A stretch of 64,000 nucleotides of DNA, from positions 62,001 to 126,000 of the forward strand of contig JAYZBC010000045.1 in NCBI GenBank assembly GCA_036339375.1, read 5' to 3'. Shown one piece after another: positions 43,529 through 52,043 of the stretch. The notes under the pieces are model-generated. The model saw only the letters and a program-made list of their open reading frames with translations. It had not been told where the DNA came from and ran no database searches. This DNA comes from JAYZBC01 sp036339375. GTDB lineage: Bacteria; Pseudomonadota; Alphaproteobacteria; MPNO01; UBA2964. Position numbers and translations under genes: made by a program. How positions within the stretch are numbered: position 1 is the stretch's first letter; each line of letters begins with the position of its first letter.

Positions 43529-44794
43529 TCACAGATTGTCGGAACTTTTAGGCTTTCGTTTTAGGCCTGTATCAAATGCACAGCGCCACTTTGCCCAAAC
43601 ACCAAGAAAGACGATAAACGCGATGGTAGTTAAGCCCATAATATAAAAACTGTTTTCACGTCCAAAACTTTCAGCAGAAAAACCCATAATAATGGGAGCT
43701 ACAAACCAAGCCATTTGATTGACAGTTACTCGCAAACCCATAGCTTTGCCCTGCATTTCGGGTGATGTATATTGAGCAATCATGGAAATCAAAATTACCA
43801 AACTCGCCGCTAACGCAAAACCTCTTCCACCAGAAAAGAGAAGAAGAAAATCAAGGGAATTACCGAGAATTGGTGTGATTGCAATGCAGGCAATCGAAAC
43901 GATAACCATGATTAATAAAGTTGTATGAGGTTTTATAAAACGCAAAATTGGTGCCGTTGCCAAAGAACCAATAAGCCCGAAAGCTCCATTTATTGAAATT
44001 AAAACCCCTATCGTTGTTGCCGAAATCCCAATGTCTTTTAAGTGAACACTGAAAAACGAGGCCTGAACACCACCACCAATATGGCGAAGAAAAGACATAG
44101 CCATTACAAAAAGAATAGCTGGCATTATTAGGAGTTTAAAGGTGGCCAAGTAGTCAGAAAATCTGGGCAAAATTTGAGAGGCAGAAAATAATTTCCCATT
44201 TTCCAATTTTTTATAATCTGTTCCCTGATCAAGATCAGGAGGCAAAAATAAAACACTAAATAAAATGCCCATTGACCAAATTGAAATGCACCCAAATCCT
44301 CCCCAAGGACCAAAATAATCCATGGCAAACCCGCTGCAAGCGGGACCGGTTAAAAGGCCCAAACGGGTGCAAAAGGACATTCGACCAGTATATTTCGGAT
44401 CCCCCTTCATAACCCGACTTACATAAGTCTGGGCGCCTACCCAATTAAGAGCATCTGCAAGGCCACTGACAATTTGGAAAATTATTATGAGCCAAATAAA
44501 AGGTTGAATTGGGTATAATAAAGGAACGATTGCACCCACCAACGCAAGAAAAATCATGACACGGCGTGCTCCCAACCGGTCGATTAACGCACCGCCGTGA
44601 ATAGCAAACAACATCGGGCCGATGTGTCGACAACCTATTGAAATACCAATAAGCCAGTCTGGAACACCTAAGGTCCACAACCAAACCGGAATAACCGGCC
44701 AGCCTAAATTTGGAATTGTGTTGCTAAAAGCAGCAGCACCATAAACTCCTGCCTGAATGCGCCATGGAATTTTTTGAGTAATTGGAGATTTCAT
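43529..44794 (-). CDS. MFS transporter, copy 1
   Basis: About 421 residues with twelve predicted membrane spans. The A-type loop motif GALIDRLGARRVMIF lies between spans 2 and 3. ATG 44794 is preferred over the TTG at 44800. It shares recognisable similarity with the next MFS gene, including the same loop motif and gene order. Neighbouring oxidase and molybdenum-hydroxylase subunits suggest an organic-acid importer or exporter; substrate unknown. Confidence 0.87.
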   Translation of the reverse strand: MKSPITQKIPWRIQAGVYGAAAFSNTIPNLGWPVIPVWLWTLGVPDWLIGISIGCRHIGPMLFAIHGGALIDRLGARRVMIFLALVGAIVPLLYPIQPFIWLIIIFQIVSGLADALNWVGAQTYVSRVMKGDPKYTGRMSFCTRLGLLTGPACSGFAMDYFGPWGGFGCISIWSMGILFSVLFLPPDLDQGTDYKKLENGKLFSASQILPRFSDYLATFKLLIMPAILFVMAMSFLRHIGGGVQASFFSVHLKDIGISATTIGVLISINGAFGLIGSLATAPILRFIKPHTTLLIMVIVSIACIAITPILGNSLDFLLLFSGGRGFALAASLVILISMIAQYTSPEMQGKAMGLRVTVNQMAWFVAPIIMGFSAESFGRENSFYIMGLTTIAFIVFLGVWAKWRCAFDTGLKRKPKSSDNL

Positions 44795-44926
44795 ATCCAA
44801 AACCTAGCTATGACCAGAAAACCTTTTGGCGACACCCCTACCAAAATGTTTCTCATCACTTGGATGACAAAAAAAATCCCTATCACATAAAAACCTTTTT
44901 TTTTGAGAACGAAGCACTGTTTAAAT

Positions 44927-46186
44927 TTAACCGGATTTGCCCAAACTATGGTGGTAGCGAACAAAATAACTTGCCATTGCTACAAACATTAATAAGAAGA
45001 CACCCATAACAAAAAAACTATTTTTAACACCAATGAGTTCTGCAACACCTCCCATTAAAGGTGGAATAAAACTACTTGCTATGCGGTTAACAGTTGTTCT
45101 TAACCCCACTCCGACACCTTGTTGATCATCTCCAATATTTTGGCCAAGTACGGAAATTTCTGTTGCCTGACACATACCCAAAAAAAGGCCCCGAATACTG
45201 ATAACAATTACCAACATGGTAAAAATTGGCCATAGACCGTGCCCAAACGCCAAAAGTGGAGTCAAAGCAACTGTTACTACCGTCATAGAAACTGCCAATA
45301 AAAGGAGCCAATGGACATGAATTATTTTGGAAAATGGTTGAGCCAACAGGGAACCACCACTGGCAATCAATTGAGCCACCCCGAGTAAAATGCCGATTAA
45401 AGTTACAGGGAAATTAATATCCTTAAGAAAAACTACGTAAAACGAGCCCTGAATTCCGGTTCCACCAATTCGAACAAAAGTTACTATCAAAACCAAAGCT
45501 ACCGCTGGAACGGCTATTAAACGAAATGCAGAAATATAATCCTTAAACCTAGGTATTAAATCAGAAAGGTTGGTATTTAACTTATCAATAGTTTTGGGAT
45601 TTAGAGGAGTGCTAGGAATTTTTAAAACTGAATAAAAACCCATGCCCGACCAAATTGCCATAGCAATAAAGGTAGTCCATATACCCAGTTGATCCCAAAC
45701 AAATCCAAACAAAATTGGGCCTAGAAACGCACCAAGTCTAACGATGGAAGTCATCCGGCCAATATAAAGCTGCCTTCCCTTCATAATTTGACCGCTAAGG
45801 GCTTGGGTTCCCATCCACACCATTGTGTCGGACACACCATTAATCATTTGAAGCAAAATAATGGCTGTGATAGCGGGTCCTGTGGGCAATGCTAATGCGA
45901 GGGGGAAAAACACCGGTGCGACTGTTGCCATTGCTGCAACAAAAATCATAACCCGTCGTGTTCCGAACCGATCCATTAAAACACCACCATGTATTGATAA
46001 GACAAGTGTCAAAAAATATCGGGAACCAACTATCATTCCGATTAAAAATTCTGAATGGGTTAGCTCATACGCCATAACTGTAACAACGAGAGAAGATATT
46101 AAGACCATAGAAAAACTAAAGAACCCTGACCCGTAGATCGCGGCTTGTATCGGCCATGAGATGTTAGCAATCTCATTTTTGTTCAT
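44927..46186 (-). CDS. MFS transporter, copy 2
   Basis: About 419 residues, twelve membrane spans, with GGVLMDRFGTRRVMIF as the loop motif. It is a diverged paralogue of copy 1, in tandem with a 130-base gap. ATG 46186 is chosen over the GTG at 46189. It is divergent from the class II aldolase gene, with which it shares a 150-base promoter region. Confidence 0.87.
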   Translation of the reverse strand: MNKNEIANISWPIQAAIYGSGFFSFSMVLISSLVVTVMAYELTHSEFLIGMIVGSRYFLTLVLSIHGGVLMDRFGTRRVMIFVAAMATVAPVFFPLALALPTGPAITAIILLQMINGVSDTMVWMGTQALSGQIMKGRQLYIGRMTSIVRLGAFLGPILFGFVWDQLGIWTTFIAMAIWSGMGFYSVLKIPSTPLNPKTIDKLNTNLSDLIPRFKDYISAFRLIAVPAVALVLIVTFVRIGGTGIQGSFYVVFLKDINFPVTLIGILLGVAQLIASGGSLLAQPFSKIIHVHWLLLLAVSMTVVTVALTPLLAFGHGLWPIFTMLVIVISIRGLFLGMCQATEISVLGQNIGDDQQGVGVGLRTTVNRIASSFIPPLMGGVAELIGVKNSFFVMGVFLLMFVAMASYFVRYHHSLGKSG

Positions 46187-46241
46187 CACGGTTAGTGCCT
46201 TTACGGGATTTTTAATTTTAGGTTTAATTATTTCACATTGC

Positions 46242-46298
46242 TTGACACTAGAAGGTCAGTCCGAGACACTTTTGCCACCCTTTATTGGGGTTCGGCAA
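46242..46298 (+). promoter_or_regulatory. possible promoter with downstream hairpin before class II aldolase
   Basis: TTGACA at 46242-46247 is a good -35, and GACACT at 46265-46270 a weak -10 at 17-base spacing. A two-part stem, TTGCC-A-CCC with GGG-TTC-GGCAA (46272-46298), lies at the predicted start of transcription, so it might be an operator rather than an RNA stem. The ribosome site TTGGAGAA lies about 40 bases downstream of the hairpin. Confidence 0.35.
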
Positions 46299-46338
46299 GG
46301 GCATGGAAAAATTTGTTAGTTTTTTGGAGAAATAAATA

Positions 46339-47100
46339 ATGGATGGATTTTCAAACTCAGAAGTAGAAAAAGCTAAAATTGAAGTTGCAGCTTGTACCCG
46401 TCTGTTAAACCACGAAGGAATCCTTGGGTATAGCGGTCATGTAGGTTTACGTCTCCCAGATGGCGAAACCATGCTCATCCAATCGTTCGATGCCAGCCGG
46501 AATGATTTAGTTCCGGAGGAATTGTACATCGTTGATTTAGATGGCAATGTTCTAGAAGGAAACCCAGAAGCAAGACCAGTTAACGAACTTGAAATTCATT
46601 CTGAGATTTTGCGGGCTCGCTCCGATGTAAATGCTGTACTCCATTGGCACCCAGAAATTGCCACCTTATTTACACTTGTAGAGGGTATAAATCTTGTCCC
46701 TATGAAAAATCATGCCTATCGATGGGCTAGTGGGATTCCAATTCATCCAGAATCATGGCATGTCGACACACAAGAGCGCGGTCGTGCTATGGTTAAAAGC
46801 TTAAGCAATCACAATGCTGTTTTATTGCGAGCGCATGGGGCCGTAATAGTATCCGAGAATATCCCTTCTCTTATGGTAGATGCTGTACATTTTGATGAAA
46901 ATGCCAGGGCCTTATACGATGCTTCACGGCTAGGGACCGTGAAACCTCTTACAAACGAGGAAACCACTGAATTTGCAGCAAATTTTAAACGAGGAAACCA
47001 CTCTGTAAAACTTTGGCGTTATTATTTGAGCCGAGGCTTGGAAGCAGAGGTAATTCCAGAAGAATGGGCAGAGTTAATTTCCCCTACTGAACGAGCGTAA
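46339..47100 (+). CDS. class II aldolase/adducin-family protein, zinc site intact
   Basis: A 253-residue class II aldolase-type protein. Zinc ligands of fuculose-phosphate aldolase are all represented: VLHWHPE gives the H-x-H pair and LLRAHGAV the third His, with LEIHSEI giving the preceding Glu/His region. Family enzymes cleave or dehydrate sugar phosphates or decarboxylate hydroxy acids. GGAG precedes the ATG. It contains a 16-base direct repeat near its end. Substrate unknown. Confidence 0.87.
   Translation: MDGFSNSEVEKAKIEVAACTRLLNHEGILGYSGHVGLRLPDGETMLIQSFDASRNDLVPEELYIVDLDGNVLEGNPEARPVNELEIHSEILRARSDVNAVLHWHPEIATLFTLVEGINLVPMKNHAYRWASGIPIHPESWHVDTQERGRAMVKSLSNHNAVLLRAHGAVIVSENIPSLMVDAVHFDENARALYDASRLGTVKPLTNEETTEFAANFKRGNHSVKLWRYYLSRGLEAEVIPEEWAELISPTERA
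46953..47002 (+). repeat. 16-base direct repeat inside class II aldolase gene
   Basis: AAACGAGGAAACCACT occurs at 46953-46968 and again at 46987-47002, 34 bases apart. The copies fall in different reading frames (NEETT versus KRGNH), so the repeat is at DNA level, not a protein repeat. It may mark a recent small duplication. No function is claimed. Confidence 0.85.
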
Positions 47101-47342
47101 CCCTCTAAAAACTGATTTATTACACAAAGTTTTGGTTTTGAATAAAGTTGCTCCGTTTAAAAGCAAAAACGAGTTGTTTTGGGAACCTAACACCAAAAAC
47201 TTCAAACGACTGCCTTTTTCTAGAAAGGGGTAGTGGTGATTGGAATATTTTAACCTGTCTCTTCTTGACCTTCAGATTACTAATGTCAAAATATATTGAA
47301 TAAAGAGGTAAATACACCGAAATTTGATAATGGGAAAACAGG

Positions 47343-48200
47343 ATGAAACCGGCACCTTTCGCCTATGAGCGCGTGAAAACATTGGATGAAGCTCTTGAGG
47401 TGCTCACCAAATTTGGAGAGAACGCTCGAATTTTAGCTGGTGGTCAAAGCCTTATGGCAACTCTCAATATGAGGTTATCAAAACCAGACATACTAATCGA
47501 CATCAATCACATTGATGGCCTAGCAGGAATTGAAGATACCGGTAAAAACATTCGGGTCGGGGCCTTAACTCGTCATGTTGAAATTGAAACTTCTGAGCTA
47601 ATCACCAAACATGTACCGTTGATCTCAAAAGCGGTTGACCATATTGCACATCCAGCTATTCGGAACCGAGGCACCTTTGGTGGCTCGATTGCATTTGCGG
47701 ACCCAGCTGCAGAGCTCCCTGCCTGCATCCTTGCACTGGATGCAACCCTTGAACTTTCGAGCAAAAGTGGTGTAAGGGAAATTAAAGCAGAAAATTTTTT
47801 TCACGGTCTTTATGAAACTGCTCTCCGACCAAATGAAATTCTGACAGCTGTTTCTATACCCAAAATAACACCCGGCTGGAAGTCGGAGTTCATGGAACTC
47901 TCCCGCCGACAAGGCGATTACGCCATTATTGGTCTTGCCACGCATCTAAAACTAGAAAATGGAAAATTTGGAGAAGGGCGCTTAGTATTTTTTAATGCCG
48001 GAGACCGTCCGGTCTCTGCTTCAAAAACTGCAGCTTTAATCCATGGGCAACCCTGGTCGAACGAATTAGGAGATAAGTTAGTTGTTTCTCTTAAAGAGGA
48101 ACTTAGGCCGCAAAATGACTTAAATGCAGATGGGGAAATGCGCAAATACCTGGCTGGGGTACTGACAAAACGAACATTATCCACCCTCGTAGGAGATTGA
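47343..48200 (+). CDS. molybdenum hydroxylase FAD subunit (CoxM-like)
   Basis: A 285-residue medium subunit of the xanthine dehydrogenase/CO dehydrogenase family, carrying FAD that passes electrons out of the 2Fe-2S subunit. ILAGGQSLMATLNMRL is the FAD-binding pyrophosphate loop, and RNRGTFGGSIAFADPAAELP the second FAD motif. It is followed at once by the 2Fe-2S subunit and then by a broken large subunit, so no complete enzyme is encoded here. AACAGG precedes the ATG. It probably belonged to a hydroxylase of aromatic or N-heterocyclic substrates. Confidence 0.9.
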   Translation: MKPAPFAYERVKTLDEALEVLTKFGENARILAGGQSLMATLNMRLSKPDILIDINHIDGLAGIEDTGKNIRVGALTRHVEIETSELITKHVPLISKAVDHIAHPAIRNRGTFGGSIAFADPAAELPACILALDATLELSSKSGVREIKAENFFHGLYETALRPNEILTAVSIPKITPGWKSEFMELSRRQGDYAIIGLATHLKLENGKFGEGRLVFFNAGDRPVSASKTAALIHGQPWSNELGDKLVVSLKEELRPQNDLNADGEMRKYLAGVLTKRTLSTLVGD

Positions 48201-48202
48201 TT

Positions 48203-48682
48203 ATGGACCAAAATGTCAATGTTACTTTACGAGTAAATGGGGAAACAATTAGCCGCCAAATTGAAGCCCGCACTAATTTGGTCGACTTCTTGCGCTACGA
48301 ACTAGGCCTAACTGGAAGCCACGTTGGTTGTGAACATGGGGTGTGCGGCGCCTGCACCGTACGGGTAGGGGGAAAAATTGTCCGGGGTTGTTTGATGGTC
48401 GCAGCTCAAGCCGATGGTATGGATGTTTGGACAATAGAGGGCCTCACGGAAACGGGGGAAATACAGGCTTTACAAGAAGCATTTGTTGAACGAAATGCCC
48501 TTCAGTGCGGGTTCTGTACGCCCGGAATGCTGTTGACTGCAGCGGAGTTAATGGAACGTCAGCCAAAGGCAAATCGAGAGGAAATACGTAAATATATTTC
48601 TGGGAATTTTTGCCGGTGCACTGGTTATCAGGCTATTGTCGACGCGATTGAAATTGCTCAAAAAAAGGAAAGTTCGTCATGA
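48203..48682 (+). CDS. molybdenum hydroxylase 2Fe-2S subunit (CoxS-like)
   Basis: A 159-residue small subunit with two 2Fe-2S clusters. The N-terminal ferredoxin-type cluster is seen in GCEHGVCGACTV plus a later Cys (VRGCLM), and the C-terminal cluster in LQCGFCTPGML and GNFCRCTGYQ. All eight cysteines are present. The start is ATG 48203, with AGGAG seven bases upstream; the TTG at 48197 overlaps the coxM stop. Its stop overlaps the ATG of the broken coxL remnant as ATGA. Confidence 0.93.
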   Translation: MDQNVNVTLRVNGETISRQIEARTNLVDFLRYELGLTGSHVGCEHGVCGACTVRVGGKIVRGCLMVAAQADGMDVWTIEGLTETGEIQALQEAFVERNALQCGFCTPGMLLTAAELMERQPKANREEIRKYISGNFCRCTGYQAIVDAIEIAQKKESSS

Positions 48683-48864
48683 GTAAAATTGTTGCCGATC
48701 GCTGGATCCTTGACCGGCCAAACTCAAATATTGGAAGGGTATTTTTTTCTTCCCAATGCGCTCAGATTGGCTAAAGGCCGGGAAAATTTTTATGATATAG
48801 AACTGAGGCACATGGTGTATACAGCTTGTGTTGGTTCTCCATAAGCTCATGCATTTATTAAAGC
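48679..48864 (+). pseudogene. coxL-type large-subunit remnant (frameshifted, stop-containing)
   Basis: The large, molybdopterin-bearing subunit expected here is present only as about its first 60 codons. It starts at ATG 48679 (overlapping coxS as ATGA), reads MSKIVADRWILD, shifts frame near 48730, then continues with LRLAKGRENFYDIEL, which matches the family's early 'LLTGRGRYVDDI' region, and VYTACVGSP. An in-frame TAA at 48842 replaces the histidine of the usual SPHAHA motif, and AHAFIKAI follows. Homology then stops at about 48864. The catalytic domain is gone. Degradation is clear; whether by true decay or assembly error is not settled. Confidence 0.72.
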
Positions 48865-48993
48865 GATCGAGAAAAAGCCATCAAGAGTGCAGACAAAGGT
48901 TACGTTATTGTACATGGTCAAATTGAGTTTGAAGGGAAATCAGCCGCAGAGCTCCAAAACAATGAAATTATCAAGCAATTATATCTTGGAGCC
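48865..48993 (+). pseudogene. livF-type ABC ATPase C-terminal remnant fused to coxL remnant
   Basis: Directly after the coxL fragment the sequence changes to the last 40 or so codons of a LivF-type branched-chain amino-acid ABC ATPase: KAIKSADKGYVIVHGQI, then FEGKSAAELQNNEII and QLYLGA, which is the normal LivF ending. It has no start, no Walker motifs and no neighbouring liv genes. The frame stays open beyond 48993 with no family similarity. It looks like the right-hand edge of a deletion that joined two operons. Confidence 0.68.
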
Positions 48994-49031
48994 CGAACCA
49001 AATTCTTAAACAAAGGCGTTTTATATGTTTG

Positions 49032-49754
49032 TCAACTCGCTTTTTTCAGCTTCGAAAGCCCATACAAATGGTCTAAAACTTCATCAATATGCATTACATC
49101 GGCATACTTATGATGCATATCAAATAAATTAACCATGTGATTGATAGGAGTACGGTCGTAACAACACTCTTCAACCAAAGTGACATGAAACCCATTGGCT
49201 TTAGCATCTTGCACTGCTGCCCGCAAACATCCGCTCGTGGTTCCACCACCCATAATCAAACTTTGGACACCCATTTGGGTTAAATGGGAAATTAACGGAG
49301 TACCAAAAAATGCACTGGCCCTTTGTTTAAAAACAACAAGGTCATTATTTTTTGGGGCTAACTCTTCCAAAATTTCATATGAAGATTCATCCTCTTTTAG
49401 AACCTGACGATTGGTTGCCCGTCCCTTTTGTGGCTGACTCCTTGTATCGCCTGTACAATACGTAATTGGTATTCCTGCCGCCCTTGCAGCTTTTAAAAGC
49501 TGTTTTGCAGGCTCGACCATTGCCCAGGCACGCTCCCCACAGGAACTTGGAAATTCTTTAATAACTTCAGAAACTTTTTGTTGTCCACCTTCATAACTCG
49601 CTTTGTAAACGTCGACCATTAAAACAGCTGGACGTTTTCCAACATAAACATCCCGGGCATAATGGCTGTAAATCTGTAGTGTTTCTTCGTCAAAAAATTC
49701 TTTCCAACAATGATCTTCAAAATCTCTGGGCATTTTATCCTCTAACTCAATCAT
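49032..49754 (-). CDS. isochorismatase-fold amidohydrolase, third member of the subfamily
   Basis: A 240-residue homologue of the twin hydrolases at 33.6 and 34.4 kb, with Asp in LMVDV, Lys before RASAFFGT and Cys in GGTTSGCLRA. It shares their special SCGERAW and MHHKYADV segments, but it is more distant. Possible starts are ATG 49754 and ATG 49733; the latter has AGAGGAT four bases upstream and is likely. The gene is convergent with the coxL/livF remnant. Substrate unknown. Confidence 0.86.
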   Translation of the reverse strand: MIELEDKMPRDFEDHCWKEFFDEETLQIYSHYARDVYVGKRPAVLMVDVYKASYEGGQQKVSEVIKEFPSSCGERAWAMVEPAKQLLKAARAAGIPITYCTGDTRSQPQKGRATNRQVLKEDESSYEILEELAPKNNDLVVFKQRASAFFGTPLISHLTQMGVQSLIMGGGTTSGCLRAAVQDAKANGFHVTLVEECCYDRTPINHMVNLFDMHHKYADVMHIDEVLDHLYGLSKLKKAS

Positions 49755-49825
49755 TTCTTTAATTGATTATAAACACTTATGTTTCCCTTGGTCGAGACAA
49801 AGCCTCTTCCTGGGTTTTCAAAACT

Positions 49826-49843
49826 GATCCTCACTGTTGGATC
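49826..49843 (-). terminator. weak hairpin at end of glycosyltransferase gene
   Basis: GATCC-N8-GGATC spans the stop of the glycosyl-1-phosphate transferase gene, and on the minus strand it is followed by AGTTTTG. The stem is only five pairs and the T-run is broken, so it is at best a weak terminator. Confidence 0.25.
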
Positions 49844-50891
49844 ACAAAAGATTGTTTTTTTTGGCCATCCTTATAACAAACAACATATAAACCAAATGAA
49901 AAATAGTGATTAGAAGAAAAATTTCAAAAACAAATGAATGACCCCAATGGATAATCCATAAGACTCCGAACCCCTGGACAAACCCCATCCCGTAATAAAG
50001 TAAGCTCACTTTTCCGTGTGACCACCCCATTTGGTTTACGAGTTGGTAGAGGTGAGAACGGTGCGCTTGAAAAATATTTTCCTTGAAAAAAATTCGTCTC
50101 AAAATGGAAAATGTTACATCAAAAATAAAATGAAAAAATAAAAAAGGCATAATATAAAGGAAAGACTTAAATTGATGTAATTCACCACCTAAAATAGAAA
50201 TAGCAGCAAAAATTAACCCTAAAAATTGGCTTCCAACATCACCCATAAAAATTTTTGCTTTGGGAAAATTAAAAACCAAAAACCCTAAATTCGTAACAAG
50301 CAGAACCAAACAAAAAGCCGCAATGGAAAAGAATCCTTGAAGAAAAGTTACCAGTCCAAAGAAACCGGCAACGATAACAGCAGACCCTCCTGCCATACCG
50401 TCGAGACCGTCCATAAAGTTAAATGCATTAATTAGGCCAACTACCCAAATCAGGGTTACAGGATAGGCCCACCAACCAAGTTCAAAATTGCCGAAAAATG
50501 GCAAATAAAGTTGGTGAATAATCATATCAAAATAAAGGAGAAAACAAGCGGCCAAAAACTGCGCCGCAAGTTTTGTTTTAAAAGACCGAATTTCACCTAA
50601 ATCATCAAGAAACCCGACAAATGCCAAAAGCAATGCTGCCGTCCCTAAACCCAATATTTGTTGCAGGGGAATTTGATCGTAATTACCAAGTTTATAGACC
50701 AAAGCAAACCCGATAAACACCGTAATAACAATCGCTAGTCCCCCACCATTCGGTACTGGATCTTGGTGAGAAGATCGATAATTGGGAACAGATAAAATTC
50801 CTGCACGAATGATTAACCATGTCAGAAACAAAGCCAGGGCAAACAAGGTCAACGCTAGAGTGGAAAATGTAATTATTTCAAACGGAATCAT
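49842..50891 (-). CDS. MraY/WecA-family glycosyl-1-phosphate transferase
   Basis: A 349-residue membrane enzyme with about ten spans that attaches a sugar-1-phosphate to undecaprenyl phosphate. The active-site aspartates are seen in GFLDDLGEIRS and NFMDGLDGMAGG, and MGDVGSQFLG is the third family motif. It is of the WecA (polysaccharide or O-antigen) rather than the MraY (peptidoglycan) type by its short length and the NFMDGLDG segment. It stands alone, without other cell-wall or polysaccharide genes nearby. Confidence 0.88.
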   Translation of the reverse strand: MIPFEIITFSTLALTLFALALFLTWLIIRAGILSVPNYRSSHQDPVPNGGGLAIVITVFIGFALVYKLGNYDQIPLQQILGLGTAALLLAFVGFLDDLGEIRSFKTKLAAQFLAACFLLYFDMIIHQLYLPFFGNFELGWWAYPVTLIWVVGLINAFNFMDGLDGMAGGSAVIVAGFFGLVTFLQGFFSIAAFCLVLLVTNLGFLVFNFPKAKIFMGDVGSQFLGLIFAAISILGGELHQFKSFLYIMPFLFFHFIFDVTFSILRRIFFKENIFQAHRSHLYQLVNQMGWSHGKVSLLYYGMGFVQGFGVLWIIHWGHSFVFEIFLLITIFHLVYMLFVIRMAKKNNLL

Positions 50892-51177
50892 GGCAAAACG
50901 CTACAACCAATAATTATGAAGCTATCTTCAAACAAAACAACTGAAGAACTATTTAAATAATTTATCAATTAGTTTCCACAACAAACAATTAATGAAAAAA
51001 TCAAATCTCTTATAAGCTTACGAGCTATATTTAAATTTTTTACAAATAAAAAACCACCAGTACAAAATACCTTCAACCATTTTCTGTAGAAATTCATAAA
51101 TTGAAAAGAATACTTATCTTAAATACAATGGTATCAAGAAGACTTGAACTTGTGAGGAAGCCACTTATCATAAAGAC

Positions 51178-52032
51178 ATGATAAAAATAATTGACCTATG
51201 CTATGCGCGCATTGGGGCGGTAGATCTCAATGAAGCCGTTATGTTTGCTACAAAAAAATTAGGACTCCAGGAGGTTCGGAGAGAGGAAAACAGAGCCTAC
51301 GTAAGGGGAGATGACCGTGACCACGACATTTGTTACGTTGAAGGCGGAATAGAGAAACACGTCCTTGGTTTTGAGATAGAAAATAAAGATGAGTTGAAGG
51401 AAGCTTATCAAGAGTTAGTGCTGGCCGGTGTAAAAGTAAAATGGGGAACAGATAAGGAGATAATTGATCGTCGTGTAACAAATTTTTTTAGTTTTTTTGA
51501 TCCCAGCGGCAACTGTTTCGATCTTTGCGCAAGACCACAAAAATCCACTAGGCGGTATTTCCCAACTAGAGATGCTGGCATAACGGAATTTAGCCACGTA
51601 GGTCTAAAAACCACAAATGCTCCTCGCGACGAAATTTTTTGGACAACCTATTTTAATATTCGGCCTAACGATTGGATAGGCGATGCCGCCCTCTTATCAT
51701 TTGATTCCCTGCATCATCGAATTGCATTGTTTCCAGCTGATAATCCCGGAATACAGCATATTAATTTTCAGGTTGATAGCATAGACGATGTAATGAGGTC
51801 CTATTACTTTTTAAGTTCTGAACAGGTACGTATTGTATTTGGACCAGGTAGACATGCAACATCTGGTGCGATGTTCCTTTATTTTGAAGGACCGGATGGG
51901 ATGGTTTACGAGTATTCAAATGGCGTTCGTATAATCAATGACCCAAATTATCGACCCCGCCAATACCCTTTTACGCCAGAGGCTTTTTGTGTATGGGGTG
52001 CTAAACCAGATATTCCGGAATTTCGTGACTAA
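51178..52032 (+). CDS. type I extradiol dioxygenase-like VOC protein, H-H-E site intact
   Basis: A 284-residue two-module VOC protein of the BphC/catechol 2,3-dioxygenase type. The iron ligands are intact in the C-terminal half: His in EFSHVGL, His in IQHINF and Glu in VYEYSNG. It therefore looks able to open a catechol-like ring beside a hydroxyl. It is followed after 11 bases by a class II aldolase-like gene, so the two are likely cotranscribed. About 290 bases upstream are non-coding and hold no clear promoter. Substrate unknown. Confidence 0.83.
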   Translation: MIKIIDLCYARIGAVDLNEAVMFATKKLGLQEVRREENRAYVRGDDRDHDICYVEGGIEKHVLGFEIENKDELKEAYQELVLAGVKVKWGTDKEIIDRRVTNFFSFFDPSGNCFDLCARPQKSTRRYFPTRDAGITEFSHVGLKTTNAPRDEIFWTTYFNIRPNDWIGDAALLSFDSLHHRIALFPADNPGIQHINFQVDSIDDVMRSYYFLSSEQVRIVFGPGRHATSGAMFLYFEGPDGMVYEYSNGVRIINDPNYRPRQYPFTPEAFCVWGAKPDIPEFRD

Positions 52033-52043
52033 AGAAAATTTTT

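Noticed and set aside
48994..49031. Small gene continuing from the livF remnant
   Set aside because: The frame stays open into the antisense of the isochorismatase gene but shows no similarity or start; read as leftover sequence.
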